The translations under genes were made by a program, and so were the position numbers. Of a stretch of 64,000 bases of DNA, positions 23,276 through 35,400 are shown piece after piece. The stretch lies in contig OY282610.1 in the NCBI GenBank assembly GCA_958298945.1, positions 33,549,667 through 33,613,666 of the forward strand, in the 5' to 3' direction. A model generated the notes under the pieces. That model had not been told where the DNA came from. It was given only the letters and a program-made list of their open reading frames with translations, and ran no database searches. This DNA comes from Atherix ibis (Eukaryota; Arthropoda; Insecta; Diptera; Athericidae). How positions within the stretch are numbered: position 1 is the first letter of the stretch; each line of letters begins with the position of its first letter.

Positions 23276-25240
23276 CACACGTTTAGTTTTAATACTACAA
23301 AATTAATAATTGCAAAATTATAACGCATTGAAATCATTTTTGTAGTAAATCGGGCAGCCATCATGAAAATAGGAAAAGGCTGAAAATGAAACAGTAAATT
23401 GTACGAATATATTTGTATTGTATTTTATTCTGTTTAAAAAGGAGTTCGGATGGCCTAATTATTTTCATTTTTTTAGGTCACTCATAGCAGCACAGAATTT
23501 GAGGGTATGGACTCAGCTGCAGGAGAGGAAGAATTTAATCCAATGCATTTAAGTAATTGTATATTCGGTAGTTTTATTATTTAAATAAATTTATTTGTAT
23601 TTGTGCTTTCGCTTGCTCTATTAAACCATATTGTAATGAATTTACTAAAAAATATTGTTTTCCAATTTTGTTTTATAATATTAGTTATATAAATATAAGC
23701 ATTTTCCTTAATGTTGTATACGATTAACTTCTATATTATTAAGAATTTGATGTGATGTTCTATGTAATTATGGCTTTATTTTTTAATTTAATTTAAATGC
23801 ACAATGCCTATTAAAGTTACCATTTCAATTCAAAAACATACATTTATATTATAATGAAATTTTCAATAGCTACTTATGCTTGTTTAACATTAAAATTTAT
23901 ATTTACTAAGTTGCGATGTGATTTTAATTTCAACATAAACATAATAGCTGTCTTCCTTTATTCGAGGTAGGTACTCAACCTCGAATAAATGAGTACATTG
24001 CAATAGGAGTTGCGCCTACTATTTATGGTAGGGGGATTTTAGTTCCCGAACTGGAAATAGATGGCTTAGCGGGTTCGTTGGTTATGTTGAAGAGTGATAT
24101 ATTTGTCAATATTTTCTATGTGTGAATAAACTCAGTTTTTATTGTTTATGGGTGAGTAAACTCAGTATTGTTTTTGACTATTTTGAGGTTATATTTCTAC
24201 TGCTGTCAGTAAATTATGTATTCCATTGGGCATCTACTCGCAAGTACTTGCAAGTAGCAAAATTGGTCAAATGGAATATGGCTAATATCACATTCTCTCA
24301 TTTAATTCATTTTGCATTTTTGGAATGGACTTTTTTTTATGCACATAATTGTTCTGCTGATATAATCAAATAACGTACAATTTATATTTTTCTATGCTCT
24401 TCCTCTTTATAATTCTGTTTTAATTAATATATTATATAGTGAAATAAATAAATAATATTTTAAAATAGAATACTGTGTTTTATTGCAAATTTCTAAAACT
24501 AATCCCATCAAACAACAAAATCCGCAATATTAAAAAAAATCTTTTTGCTTACGCATAAATGACATCACATATCAAAATTATCTTAAACGAACCGCTTTAA
24601 TCGCATATTGAGGCCAATTTTTTAATAAGTTTAAAATTGGCACTCAATGATTTACGCCATTTCTGCTATTTTCCATATTACGAATGTCTTGACAACAAAA
24701 TTGTGCCACAATTTTTGTATAGAGGTCTATCCAGTTCTTCTAATAATCTAAGACGAGGACGAAGATTGTTTTGAAGTTGGCTGCGTTTCTTGCTATATGA
24801 ATGCGTAAATTGTCAAAAAAAAAAACAGATTATACTCTGTAATGACGTAATTTAATTATGCCAAATATAATGGTGGACAGCTAGTGTAAATGTTATGAAT
24901 GAATTTGATTACAGCGCTGAAGTCACAATATTATAAGGCATGCGCAATTAATATTCGATTTTGAAAAACAAATATTATTCATGCATACTGACTGGGTTAA
25001 TACAAAGCAAAAAAGTAAATAATCCTACACTCAAGCATTCAGGCAAAATACGAGTTCATAAATACAATCAAACGATAAACAGTCTCTTTGGTAAATATAT
25101 CAATATTTATGGGTGAGTTTGTGTGCACGCAACACTATACAACTACCATGTTGTATTAGACTGGCTTTGCTAATGTATATACTCTCCCAGTGTGCAAAAG
25201 TACATTGAGACTGCATTGTAGTCGAATTCGGTAGTTTGCA
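23276..25240. other. Intergenic region, no sure gene
   Basis: Mostly AT-rich. A stretch at 23477-23545 starts after TTTTTTAG and could encode THSSTEFEGMDSAAGEEEF, possibly a later exon of the decayed THAP gene. A 12-bp hairpin (TTTATTCGAGGT, 9-base loop) sits at 23957-23989. An 83-residue ORF at 24122-24373 and sequence at 24560-24800 are unassigned. Confidence 0.4.
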
Positions 25241-25241
25241 C

Positions 25242-26007
25242 TCAGTTTAGTCTAAATCGTGTGGAATCAGGTGTTGTGCGTTCGTCTGTCATATAGAGCA
25301 CAAAGAGCAAAAAAAAACCAAAAATCGTTTAACATAAATCGGATTGAGAGAATAAGACTAGCTGGGATTCGTATAGAATCCGAATTACATCGTTGTAATT
25401 TGTGCTTCGAAGAAAATTTTTTTCTTTTCTTTAAAGAACCGTGACCATCTGTTACCTGTAATACAATATCGATTTTACATCAATTAAAAATTGAATGATT
25501 CATTCAAGTTTAACATTATTCTGTGCAAACTAATTAATAATAATCCAACGATACGAATAGTGATCTAAAAATTTATACGATACGATTTTACTATATACAT
25601 AATCATTTTTATTATTTTCTACAAATCTCTATGATTTGTATTATAATTGACAAAATAATTTTATACATTCCATTTCATCGACAACACAACTAAACGTACA
25701 AATAGTACGTTCAAAATTGTGTAAATATTTTTATTATACATACTTCCAGTTTGATTCCAAAAGTTATTCAAGTGATGCAAATAAGTTTTAAGTATAATAT
25801 AAAATAAATAAAGGAAAATGCCAAAATAAATACAATAAATTTAGAACAGTTAAATTTGTATAAAATAAAAATCAAGGATCTCTTCCTGATTTAAAAATAA
25901 AAATATTACATAAATCGACAAAAATTATTATAAATATTGATAATCGACAGGGAGGAGAATTTAAAAAAAAAAAAAAAACTCCCAAAAAAAAAGAAGAAAA
26001 TAACTAA
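25242..26007 (+). promoter_or_regulatory. Candidate core promoter and 5' UTR of CPD
   Basis: CTCAGTTTAG at 25241-25250 contains TCAGTT, the insect initiator consensus. The stretch 25130-25460 is less AT-rich than the surroundings, as is common around promoters. If transcription starts here, the 5' UTR is about 760 bases and contains short upstream ORFs (e.g. from the GTG/ATG-poor frame at 25259-25444) and an A-rich run just before the ATG at 26008. Motif match only; no cap-site evidence. Confidence 0.35.
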
Positions 26008-26463
26008 ATGAAAATGTTGGAAAATCGACAAATTTGCATATTATTAGTGTGGTTGGTTGGGACAATTGTCCTAGTCAAGAGTTTCACTATTAAGGAGGAT
26101 ACCAGCTTTTTAGATAAGCCACACTATCATAGTAATGAAGAGCTGGAGGATTTGTTTGCTAAACTCCAGAAACGATATCCCGGTATAGCTAAACAGCACA
26201 CGATTGGATTGTCACGTGAAGGTCGTGCCCTGACCGTACTCGAAATTAGTGGAAATATTGAAGAGCGCGGCCCCCTTATACCGATGTTCAAGTACATTGC
26301 CAATATGCATGGTGACGAGACTGTCGGCCGGGAATTGCTCATCTATTTGGCTCAGTATCTGCTCTTCAATTATGATAAAGTGCCAGAAGTAACGAAACTT
26401 GTCAACACAACAGACATTTTCCTAATGCCATCAATGAATCCAGATGGCTACTATCGATCGCAG
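26008..26463 (+). CDS. svr: CPD exon 1: signal peptide and start of catalytic domain 1
   Basis: Residues 1-152. The signal peptide ([16 protein letters not shown]) is followed by [20 protein letters not shown], the N-terminus of an M14 N/E-type carboxypeptidase. Zinc ligands H101 and E104 lie in [20 protein letters not shown] ends the exon, which stops in phase 0 at CGATCGCAG|GTAATT. The next exon is 21.6 kb away. In Drosophila the silver gene uses alternative first exons; I see no second intact first exon here. Confidence 0.93.
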
Positions 26464-29400
26464 GTAATTTACATTCTCACATTTTCGATTGGCAAAAAAA
26501 ATAAAAAAAATAAAGAAAATTCTTCGAATTTTCCCAAATCAAATAAAACAATTCCAAAAATATTCTTTCTTTTTATATCATATAATCTTATCACTTCGAT
26601 GGTTTTGTGTTGTCCGCCTACTTTCTATCCTATTCTAATAATCATATTTACAACTAGAAAATATAAACTGTAATAAAATTACTCATAAATACTCTATTAA
26701 TAATGTTTTATTATTCTACCTGCTCTAGTCAGCAGGTATGCCTCTAGTACGGTTGAACACATAATAACAGATCAACACTGTTAGGCTATTAATAATATTG
26801 CATTTAAATAGCGGTTCTGTATGCTAATTTACCAACATGGAAAATTTACACACATGTTATTATTAGTTTTATAGAACAAAATAAAAAACCTCGCAGAAAA
26901 CACGATTTCTTTTTCTCTCTTTACCTGCTGTTATCATTAGTTTTATATTACAATAACAACAACAACAACAAAAAAAACCCAACAAACATGATTTGTCATA
27001 TCATATACGGAATTTGCAATGCAATTGAAATTCTCCTCTGTATTGGGTATTGAAAAAATAAAATTATTCATTTTATAATTTTCCAAATAATTCCAAAAAT
27101 TCTACTTTTAAAAATTCATAAACCATTTGAATGTTGTATTTTGATTTTAAAATTTTTTTTTTTTTTTTTATGTTTGAGAGAAATATGGATAATATTTAAA
27201 ATATTTAACAAGATTTAGCGTGCGTCGTGGCATTCAGGTTAAAAATCAAGGTGTAATTACCAGCTAACAAACAACAATAACGTGGATGGATGAAGAAGAG
27301 AAATTAACTGAGAGATAGAATAGTAATGATGATGCTGAAGTTGGGAGAAATGTATTTTCTCTTGTTCATGAATGTGATTGCTTAACGTAAAAGTACTAAA
27401 GTACTTAATTGGTACAGGGTGGGGAGGAGTGTCGGTTGGGCTATGAGTGTACAAACCAATCGAATGAAATTTTCGAAAGTCAACAAACACCAATACACAA
27501 TAATTCTGTGTCGACACATTTCCACTTTTTGTAGATTTTTTTTTTTTATTATTGCTCTTGTCATTTTCTGGTTTAAATCGAGATCAAATTTATTATTGTA
27601 CACGCATTAAATTCAGTTAATTCGCAACTTATGAGCAGACATTTACCTTTTTTACTACTGCCAACTATTACTCTTTTCACTTGGAACTCTCTTCTACCCT
27701 CTATTTTAAAATTACTGCCTATAAGATAATTACATTCGCCCATACTTTTTGTGTGTAAACATTTTTGTTTATTTCATACTCTTTCTCTTCTCTTCATAAC
27801 ATATTATAGATTCTTTTTCAACATTTTGCTCCGCAATCAAACTATCAAAATGTCACCACATACAATATTTTAGGTTTTGTTTTTTTCTAAAAAAAAAAAT
27901 AAAATAAATCTCAAACGTTTTAACGTAGTTTATTAAATTATAAACATTTGTCCTTTTAGCAGATTTTTGTGAAAATATTTTCCCCACATCTAGTTTTTAT
28001 AAAAAAATATTTCAATGACTCAAAAAATAATGATGATAAATAAAAAGAAGAACAAAAATAAATAAAAATTAATAAAAAATACCTGAACCGTATGAGTTTA
28101 TTTCCAGTTTGATTTTGTTTTGTATATTTTTTGTTTTTAGTCAGCCGTTAGTGTTTTGTGCATAATACAATTTTTCCATCCATATTTATGAGTGAGTTTT
28201 GATACTCTCCCGTATATCTTAATTTGTCTGTATCGAATGGTTAAATACTCTTAAAATCTCTTTGTTTTCATCAATTTTCACATATTAAAATCTTCAAAAA
28301 TATTACGAGTATATTACTAAACAAATGAGAATAATATTAAAAGAAAATATTCTCTTGAACTTGGACATTAAATTTAATTTAGTTATTGACATATTAACGA
28401 GTATATTGTCTTCTGCATTTAAACAGAAACACAATGTGCATAATATAATAGTCAAAGAAGAGTATATATAAATAGGCATGTATTAGTTTTTAATTAATAT
28501 TTTGGTTTAAAGGCCAAAGTTAGCTGTGGTACACTCTTGAAAGAAAGTTTCTTTATCTGTTTTGATTGATTTTTACTTACTTTTGCAGTCAAAGCAAATT
28601 TGTTTTTTGTTCAATGAAATACTTTTTTTTGGATAAATTTTAGCAAATATTGTTCTTTTCCCTTTTTTTTGTGTAGTATGATATTAGAGTAACTGTTCTT
28701 TCTAATAAATACCGTACTTATCGTACGTGGTTCGAAAAAGTACAGTCCTGGTATTATTTGATAATTGTCATACGTGTATATGTATCAGTTATCCAAGGTA
28801 GTATTTATTTAGTTTAAAGTTTGCCTTTTTGTATTATGGATTGCTTTAACCTATACGATGCCTTGACAACAAGCTTTGGATGCTGATTTTTCGAACAAAT
28901 TTCCTCTATCGATTAGGCTCATTTCAATCTCGGTGGATACGTCAATATGCAAGTAAATGTGGACAAGCCATTTTATCCGCGAAAAGTGACTGTATAGTAT
29001 GCATTTTGGCCTGAGGATGTCATAGGCCGTTATTTTTTTGAAAATTAAAAAAGAGAGATCGTTTCCGTTAAATTTAGGCTTTATTATGCGACAAATTCCA
29101 AGGATGGATAATTTCAAGATTACCATTGGACATTTTCTTGTGGGTCTAAACAAAATATCATGATATCACGGATAATTCTCAAAGTTTGAAGTGTTTAAAA
29201 ATTAACATCCGTCAAGAAATAACCGAATTAAACCCTAAAATGTACGAAAAACTCATCAAAAACTACTTCAAAAAGATTGAGTTCTGCAATAATAGCCAAG
29301 ATCCATGTACTCGTATAATGGCAAGATCCAAGCAATATAATAAAGATAATTTTTTATCAAAATTTAATTTTCGGTATTTTTTTATAACTACCTTTTTAAG

Positions 29401-32400
29401 CGCAAATTGGATAATCGGATATTTTAACCATATGGAAATTATGAACCGTAAGTGCAGTAAATTATTTTCCATAAAGAAATTTTTTTATCGAGATTTTAGG
29501 ACCCTTTTACAAATGTTGTGTTATGTCAGAGTCCAGACTTCCCGATTTACATTAAACAGTTACCGAGGTCCAATAAATGAACTAAATTTTGGTAGTGCCA
29601 TATTAAAAATAAATGTGAAAAGCGATTGTTTGCCATTTTTAAAATTCTTATTACGGATGTCGGGTGTAGCATAGACAAATTTTACGGATTTGTATTTCGA
29701 TTGTTGACCACCGATTAATTAATTTAAATTTTTATAAAATTAATTGTTTTAATTCAGAAAAAAAATTATTTGATATTTTGTGCAGCGATAAAAACTAGAA
29801 CAATTTTATGTTCTGACTTTTCAATAATGTTAGAAACAAAATAGGAGTAAATATCGTTTCAGATTCTGAGGTCCTTAATAAAAAAAATAATTCCAATATT
29901 TTTCAAACTATTTTTCACTTTACTAATAAAGTACGAAATTACTTAATGAGGTTAGCTGAAAAATAGTTAGCTATAAGGGACTATCTTCTCCTTATTCGAT
30001 TCAGATTATTTTCTAGCTTTCCTGAATAAAAATGTTTGCTACTGAGAATTTTAAAAATACTTTTCATTAAATTTTTAAGTTAGATCTAACTTTGAATTTG
30101 AGTCAACGTATAATATTCGAAGTCAAAATTATTTATACTGGAAAAAAGCATAAATCAAAATCTTTATTAAAAAATACTTTTACCCAGACGCATATGAAAG
30201 TTTCACATGAATTTTCATCTAATAAGAAGTATTCCCTACCATAACCACAAATACCATTTTTAATAAATAAGATGGAAAAAATTCCATACACAATTAACTT
30301 ATTTCATAGAAATTAAATGGTTCTGCTTGATTAAAAATAAAGATTTCAATAAATAAAGTAAAATTTTAATAAATATTAATTGTGAGAATGGGTAATTTCA
30401 ATTGGCCTCCAATATTGTCCGATTTGATGCGGTTAGACTTATTCCTTTAAGAATCGTATTTACCTAAGTAACCTTCAAATTTAAGAGCATTTAAAAACCA
30501 ACATCCGTTAAATAATTGCCAAAATAAAAAAAAGTCATGGAAAATTACCTCAAAAGAATCGAGTCCTGCGAGAAGCCTCATAGCGACCATTTGAATTATG
30601 TTATATTCAATGTAAGAAATTCATGTATAAGTTCAAATAAAAATTTCATCAAAATCAGAATATTAAGTATAATTTATTTAACTTTACTTTCTGAAATAAA
30701 AATTGGGTTTGTTGGAATGAAAATTGGTCAAGTTTTTAGGTTAGAAACATTTGAAAGGCTCTTCTTTCTTAATTCTTTAAATGAAGATGAAGAAGAATAA
30801 GAAAAAAAACTTTCATTATTTTAATATTTATCAAACGTTTTCATATTTATAATAATTACATTCTTTGCACTCAAGCCAATCGTATAAAACGTATATGAAA
30901 ATTTCCAAATTATTTCAATTCTACCATTTCAATTATTCATTTAAGCGTAACTTTTATGAAGGCTATACAATTTTTATAATTATACAGTTTATGTTTTTAT
31001 TTCAGCAAAAAAAAAACCATCTAAAAAAAATTACATTTTTACAGGTGGAAAAAATTGTTTAGAAATTTTGGTTTTTTATCAATTTCTCTTCTCTTTTTAT
31101 AACAAATTCTTCGAATCTAATACTATCACTTAAATATACCTCCATACGAGTGCATGTAAATTGATTTTCAAAACAAATTAGAGTATTCATCATAGAATTT
31201 TGATCTATTGTGAGAGTAATTTGTAAATTTGGTCAAATAATAAATGACCGCAATTTTACGGAACATAACTTTATAAATTTCTTAATTTTCTATATTGTAT
31301 TTTATGAACTCGTATGTTTATAATATTAGAGAAATTGATTTTTACTTATAGAAATAATAAAAAGCTTAATTGGTCAATGTATTACTAAAAGTAATTATAG
31401 AAAGTACAAAAAACTACCTGTTAATATGACTATTCTGTAAAGAATAAACAGTTGACATGATTTAAACAAATTCACTTAAAAAAAGAAGAATACATAAAAG
31501 AAAGTATTTTTTTTTCGTTTTTAAATCGAATTTAATCTAATTTCATAGAGAATTGATTATCCAATTTGCCATTCGGAAAGTAAATTTTAATGATATTCAA
31601 CTAAAATTTGGATTTCTTTTAAAAACTTTTAGTTTATTTTATTACTTGAATCTTGCCATTATGTATAAAATATTACTATCATTCAAATAGCTGCTGTGAG
31701 ACTTATTACAGTAGTCGATTTTTTTGAGGTTATATTTGATGACGGATTTCCCACATCTTGAGTTTTTAAATACTCCAAAGCTTAAGGATTTTCTGCGTAA
31801 GCACAATCTTCTGCGTAGGCCAACAATAAAAAAAGTGTAATGACATCAAATCGCAAGATGTTTGAGAGCAATTAACATCACCAAATTTGAGAATTATGCG
31901 TCCGGGGAACTTTTCGAACAAGCTAAAATTTTTATCATTTTGTATGGATTGTGGTGCCATTTTATTGAATACCACATATAGTCCAGATTAAAATATTCAA
32001 GTTAAGGTCAAAAAAAGACCGATTTTCATACAGTCACTTTTCGCAGATACAATGGCTTGTTCACACTTACTTGGGGGTTTTCAGAGCCGCATATATGATA
32101 ATTTTGCATACCAATCAACGTATTTTTTGGGAATTTTATGGTCAGTTTAAGAAATACACCTTCGCACCAAAATAGACACCAGACAGTCACTTTTCGCGGA
32201 TACAATGGCTCTTCTACACTTATTTGTGGATTTTCAGAGCCTCATTAATGGTAATTTTGCATATTTAAGTAGCAACCGCCTCGTCGTTGAAGACATTTTT
32301 TTCTTCAAAACGTATCTTTTGTGATAAAAAGCCTATTTTAAATATAATATATTCTTTTGACAACTATCAACTGATAAGATCATAAAATGGATAATCCCTT

Positions 32401-35400
32401 ATAAATCTGTTTTTTATTATGTCTGAGGTGTTGCTTTTATAAATATTTTTAATGCGATGAATTTTTTTAAAATCTTCAAATACTATTTAAAGATAAAAAA
32501 TATTATTAATAGTTGTGGCGTTCAGGTAATACCTAGAAACATACATCTCTGGTATCGATACTATGAACGCAGAGATATCATGTAGAATACTACGAGTACC
32601 ATCCCCTGACACACAGCCGTTCACAGTATAGTTTGACGTTTCGGTTTTTATTTTTTTTTGGCGTCTTACAAAATGAGAGTTTTATTGTCATTGTATTTGA
32701 TCTATTTATCTGGTATAAATGGACTGGAAAATGAAAATAATATTATTGTAATATATATTAAATTACTGTAAATAAATTGCATTATGAACTGAAAACAAAA
32801 CGTCATTTTTCCTTCCGCCAAGCAACCAAAATATATCGGTGACATTTTTTTAGCTCCTCTACTTTCCGCTGCAGTAATAGTATGGGAATATGGCGCTGAA
32901 GTTAGCAAAAGTACCTGGTTTGTAAATAGAACAGTGCAGATACCAAGGTTGGTGTATAGCGAAACTATAAAAAAAATTCGTGATATTCATACCAGAAATT
33001 TTCATAGAATGCCAAATTTTTCAGCTGATATTTAGCTGCTATTAGGTGGAATATACATGATATGTGGATAGCATTACAATCTGTCATATGCTAGGCGAAT
33101 TCTACCTTGCCCTAAATTACGAGTACTTCTCGAAAATGCTCCTTTCCATTGTGAAACTCTTTGATTTAACAATTCCATTTCCAAGCCATTTGGAAAATGG
33201 AATTGTTAAATCAAACAGATTAACAATATAGTAGGCTACTATATATATTTCTGGCCTAGGCAACACTAAGTGTTGCCAGGTGCGATCTGACATTTCCATT
33301 GGAAAGTTTGACATTTTTTAGCATAAACGTACTCAGAACGTTTTGACGTACGACTATCATTTGTGTTGTTTACAGTGACTTGAAAAAATCAATTTGGCAA
33401 AAAAATGGAATTAACTCGTGAACATTTTCGTGCGATCATTTTTCACAACTTTCGACGTGGATTATCACGACAAGAGTGCATCGATGAACTTAAATCTTTG
33501 TATGGCTATGAAGCACCATCCTATAGCACTGTGAAAAACTGGTACAACGAATTCAATCGTGGCCGACGCTCGCTCAAAGACGAATTCCGTGAAGGTCGTC
33601 CAAAAACAGCCGTTGTTCCAGAAAACATCGATGCCGTACGTGAACTGATAATGCAAGACCGTCATGTGACATACCGTGAGATAGAGGCATGCCTAGGCAT
33701 TTCTCCCACCAGCATACATTCGATATTGCATGAACACCTGGCCGTAAAAAAGGTTTGTTCTCGTTGGATCCCGCACAATTTGACAATCGCTCAAAAAAAG
33801 GCTCGTGTGGATTGGTGTAAAGAAATGCTGAAAAAATACGATCGCGGTGCTTCAAAAGACGTTTATAAGATCGTCACAGGTGACGAATCATGGATCTATG
33901 CGTATGAGCCCGAAACAAAACAGCAATCGACCGTGTGGGTCTTCCAAGACGAGTCAAATCCAACGAAAGTTGTTCGTGGAAGAAGCACTTCGAAGCAAAT
34001 GGTCGCTTGTTTCTTTGGCAAAACTGGTCATGTGGCGACTGTTCCGCTTGTGCAACGTAGGACGGTCAATTCTGAGTGGTACACCACCATTTGTTTGCCT
34101 GAAGTCTTCGGAGAAATTCGAAAAACGAACAAGAGAAGTCGAATCATTGTGCACCATGACAATGCGAGCTCTCACACATCGGCTCAAACCAGCGCCTTTT
34201 TGACCGGACAAAACGTCGAATTGATGGGTCATCCTCCGTACAGCCCTGACTTGGCACCCAATGACTTCTTTTTATTCCCACACATCAAGAAAAAAATGCG
34301 TGGTCAACGATTTTCGTCGCCAGAAGATGCTGTTGAAGCATTCAAAAACCATGTTTTGGAGGTGTCTCAATCGGAGTGGAAAAAGTGCTTCGAAAATTGG
34401 TTTGAGCGCATGCAAAAGTGTATAAATCTTGATGGAGAATATTTTGAAAAACAATAAAACCTTTTTCGTTGATAAATAGTCGCATTTTCATTATTAGGCC
34501 AGAAATATATATAGTAGCCCACGTATTTATTTTTTTATCTCAAACAAACTAATTTACCCATAACATGTAGTCGCCTAAAAGTCTCATGCTCGTGGCGCTT
34601 TTCTTTATTAACCACCCCCCCCCCCCCCTCCCTGGCATATGCCTAAGCTAGATTACAACTAAATAAAAAAATTAAATATTTTACTTAGAGAATATTAGAG
34701 GTTAATAGTGCACCCTTTGAAGAATGGATAATTCGGTTTTATTGGGGAAATAAATTCAAAAAAGCATTTAGAATATATAAAATGGCAAACCGTTAACTAA
34801 ACAAATGCTGCTTTAGATTGCATATTTTCATATTTGACAGCTGTCAAATTATGTGCCTGTACTTTTCGAACAACACAATGGATAACTCAGTTTTAATGAC
34901 AAGTCCATTTCGTATTTGAATTTTGTTATTTTTTTTTGTTATATTAATAATCGATATTGTTAGAACTCTATTAGAGGATAATATATTTTTCTTTAAATTT
35001 TGCAAACATGCTTGTGTAAATATTAAAAATTATACAAAAATCCGTATGTGGTTGGGATTTTTTTTTGTGGAGAACATAATTTGACCACTTAAAATAAAAA
35101 CATAACTTAACCACATAAAATTCTATAATTGCGGTTTCTTTTTTTTCTCAACACAATAATTAATTGCTAAACTTTTCATTACTAAATAAAATTTTTATCT
35201 AATATTTTTTTTTTATCTACAATATAATAGATTAAAAAAAAATCAAGCGATAAGAAACGTTTTATTTTGTTAGTGTTAAAATTTTCGAAAGTAATATATT
35301 GTAATTTTTTTTCTTCAATAAATTTTTTTTTTAATGACAGTAAATCAAAATGTTAGCAGAAAATTTTTAAAAATTTTTTAAGTGAATAATTTTATTAAAA

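Noticed and set aside
24122..24373. 83-residue ORF between THAP relic and CPD
   Set aside because: No recognisable domain, no splice context, AT-rich composition; treated as chance.
25259..25444. 61-residue ORF upstream of CPD as a separate gene
   Set aside because: Starts with GTG and lies in the likely CPD 5' UTR; no resemblance to a protein family.
29186..29674. 162-residue plus-strand ORF as a host gene
   Set aside because: Its first 40 codons match a transposase C-terminus and a second decayed copy exists at 41.2-43.2 kb; the remainder is AT-rich run-on.
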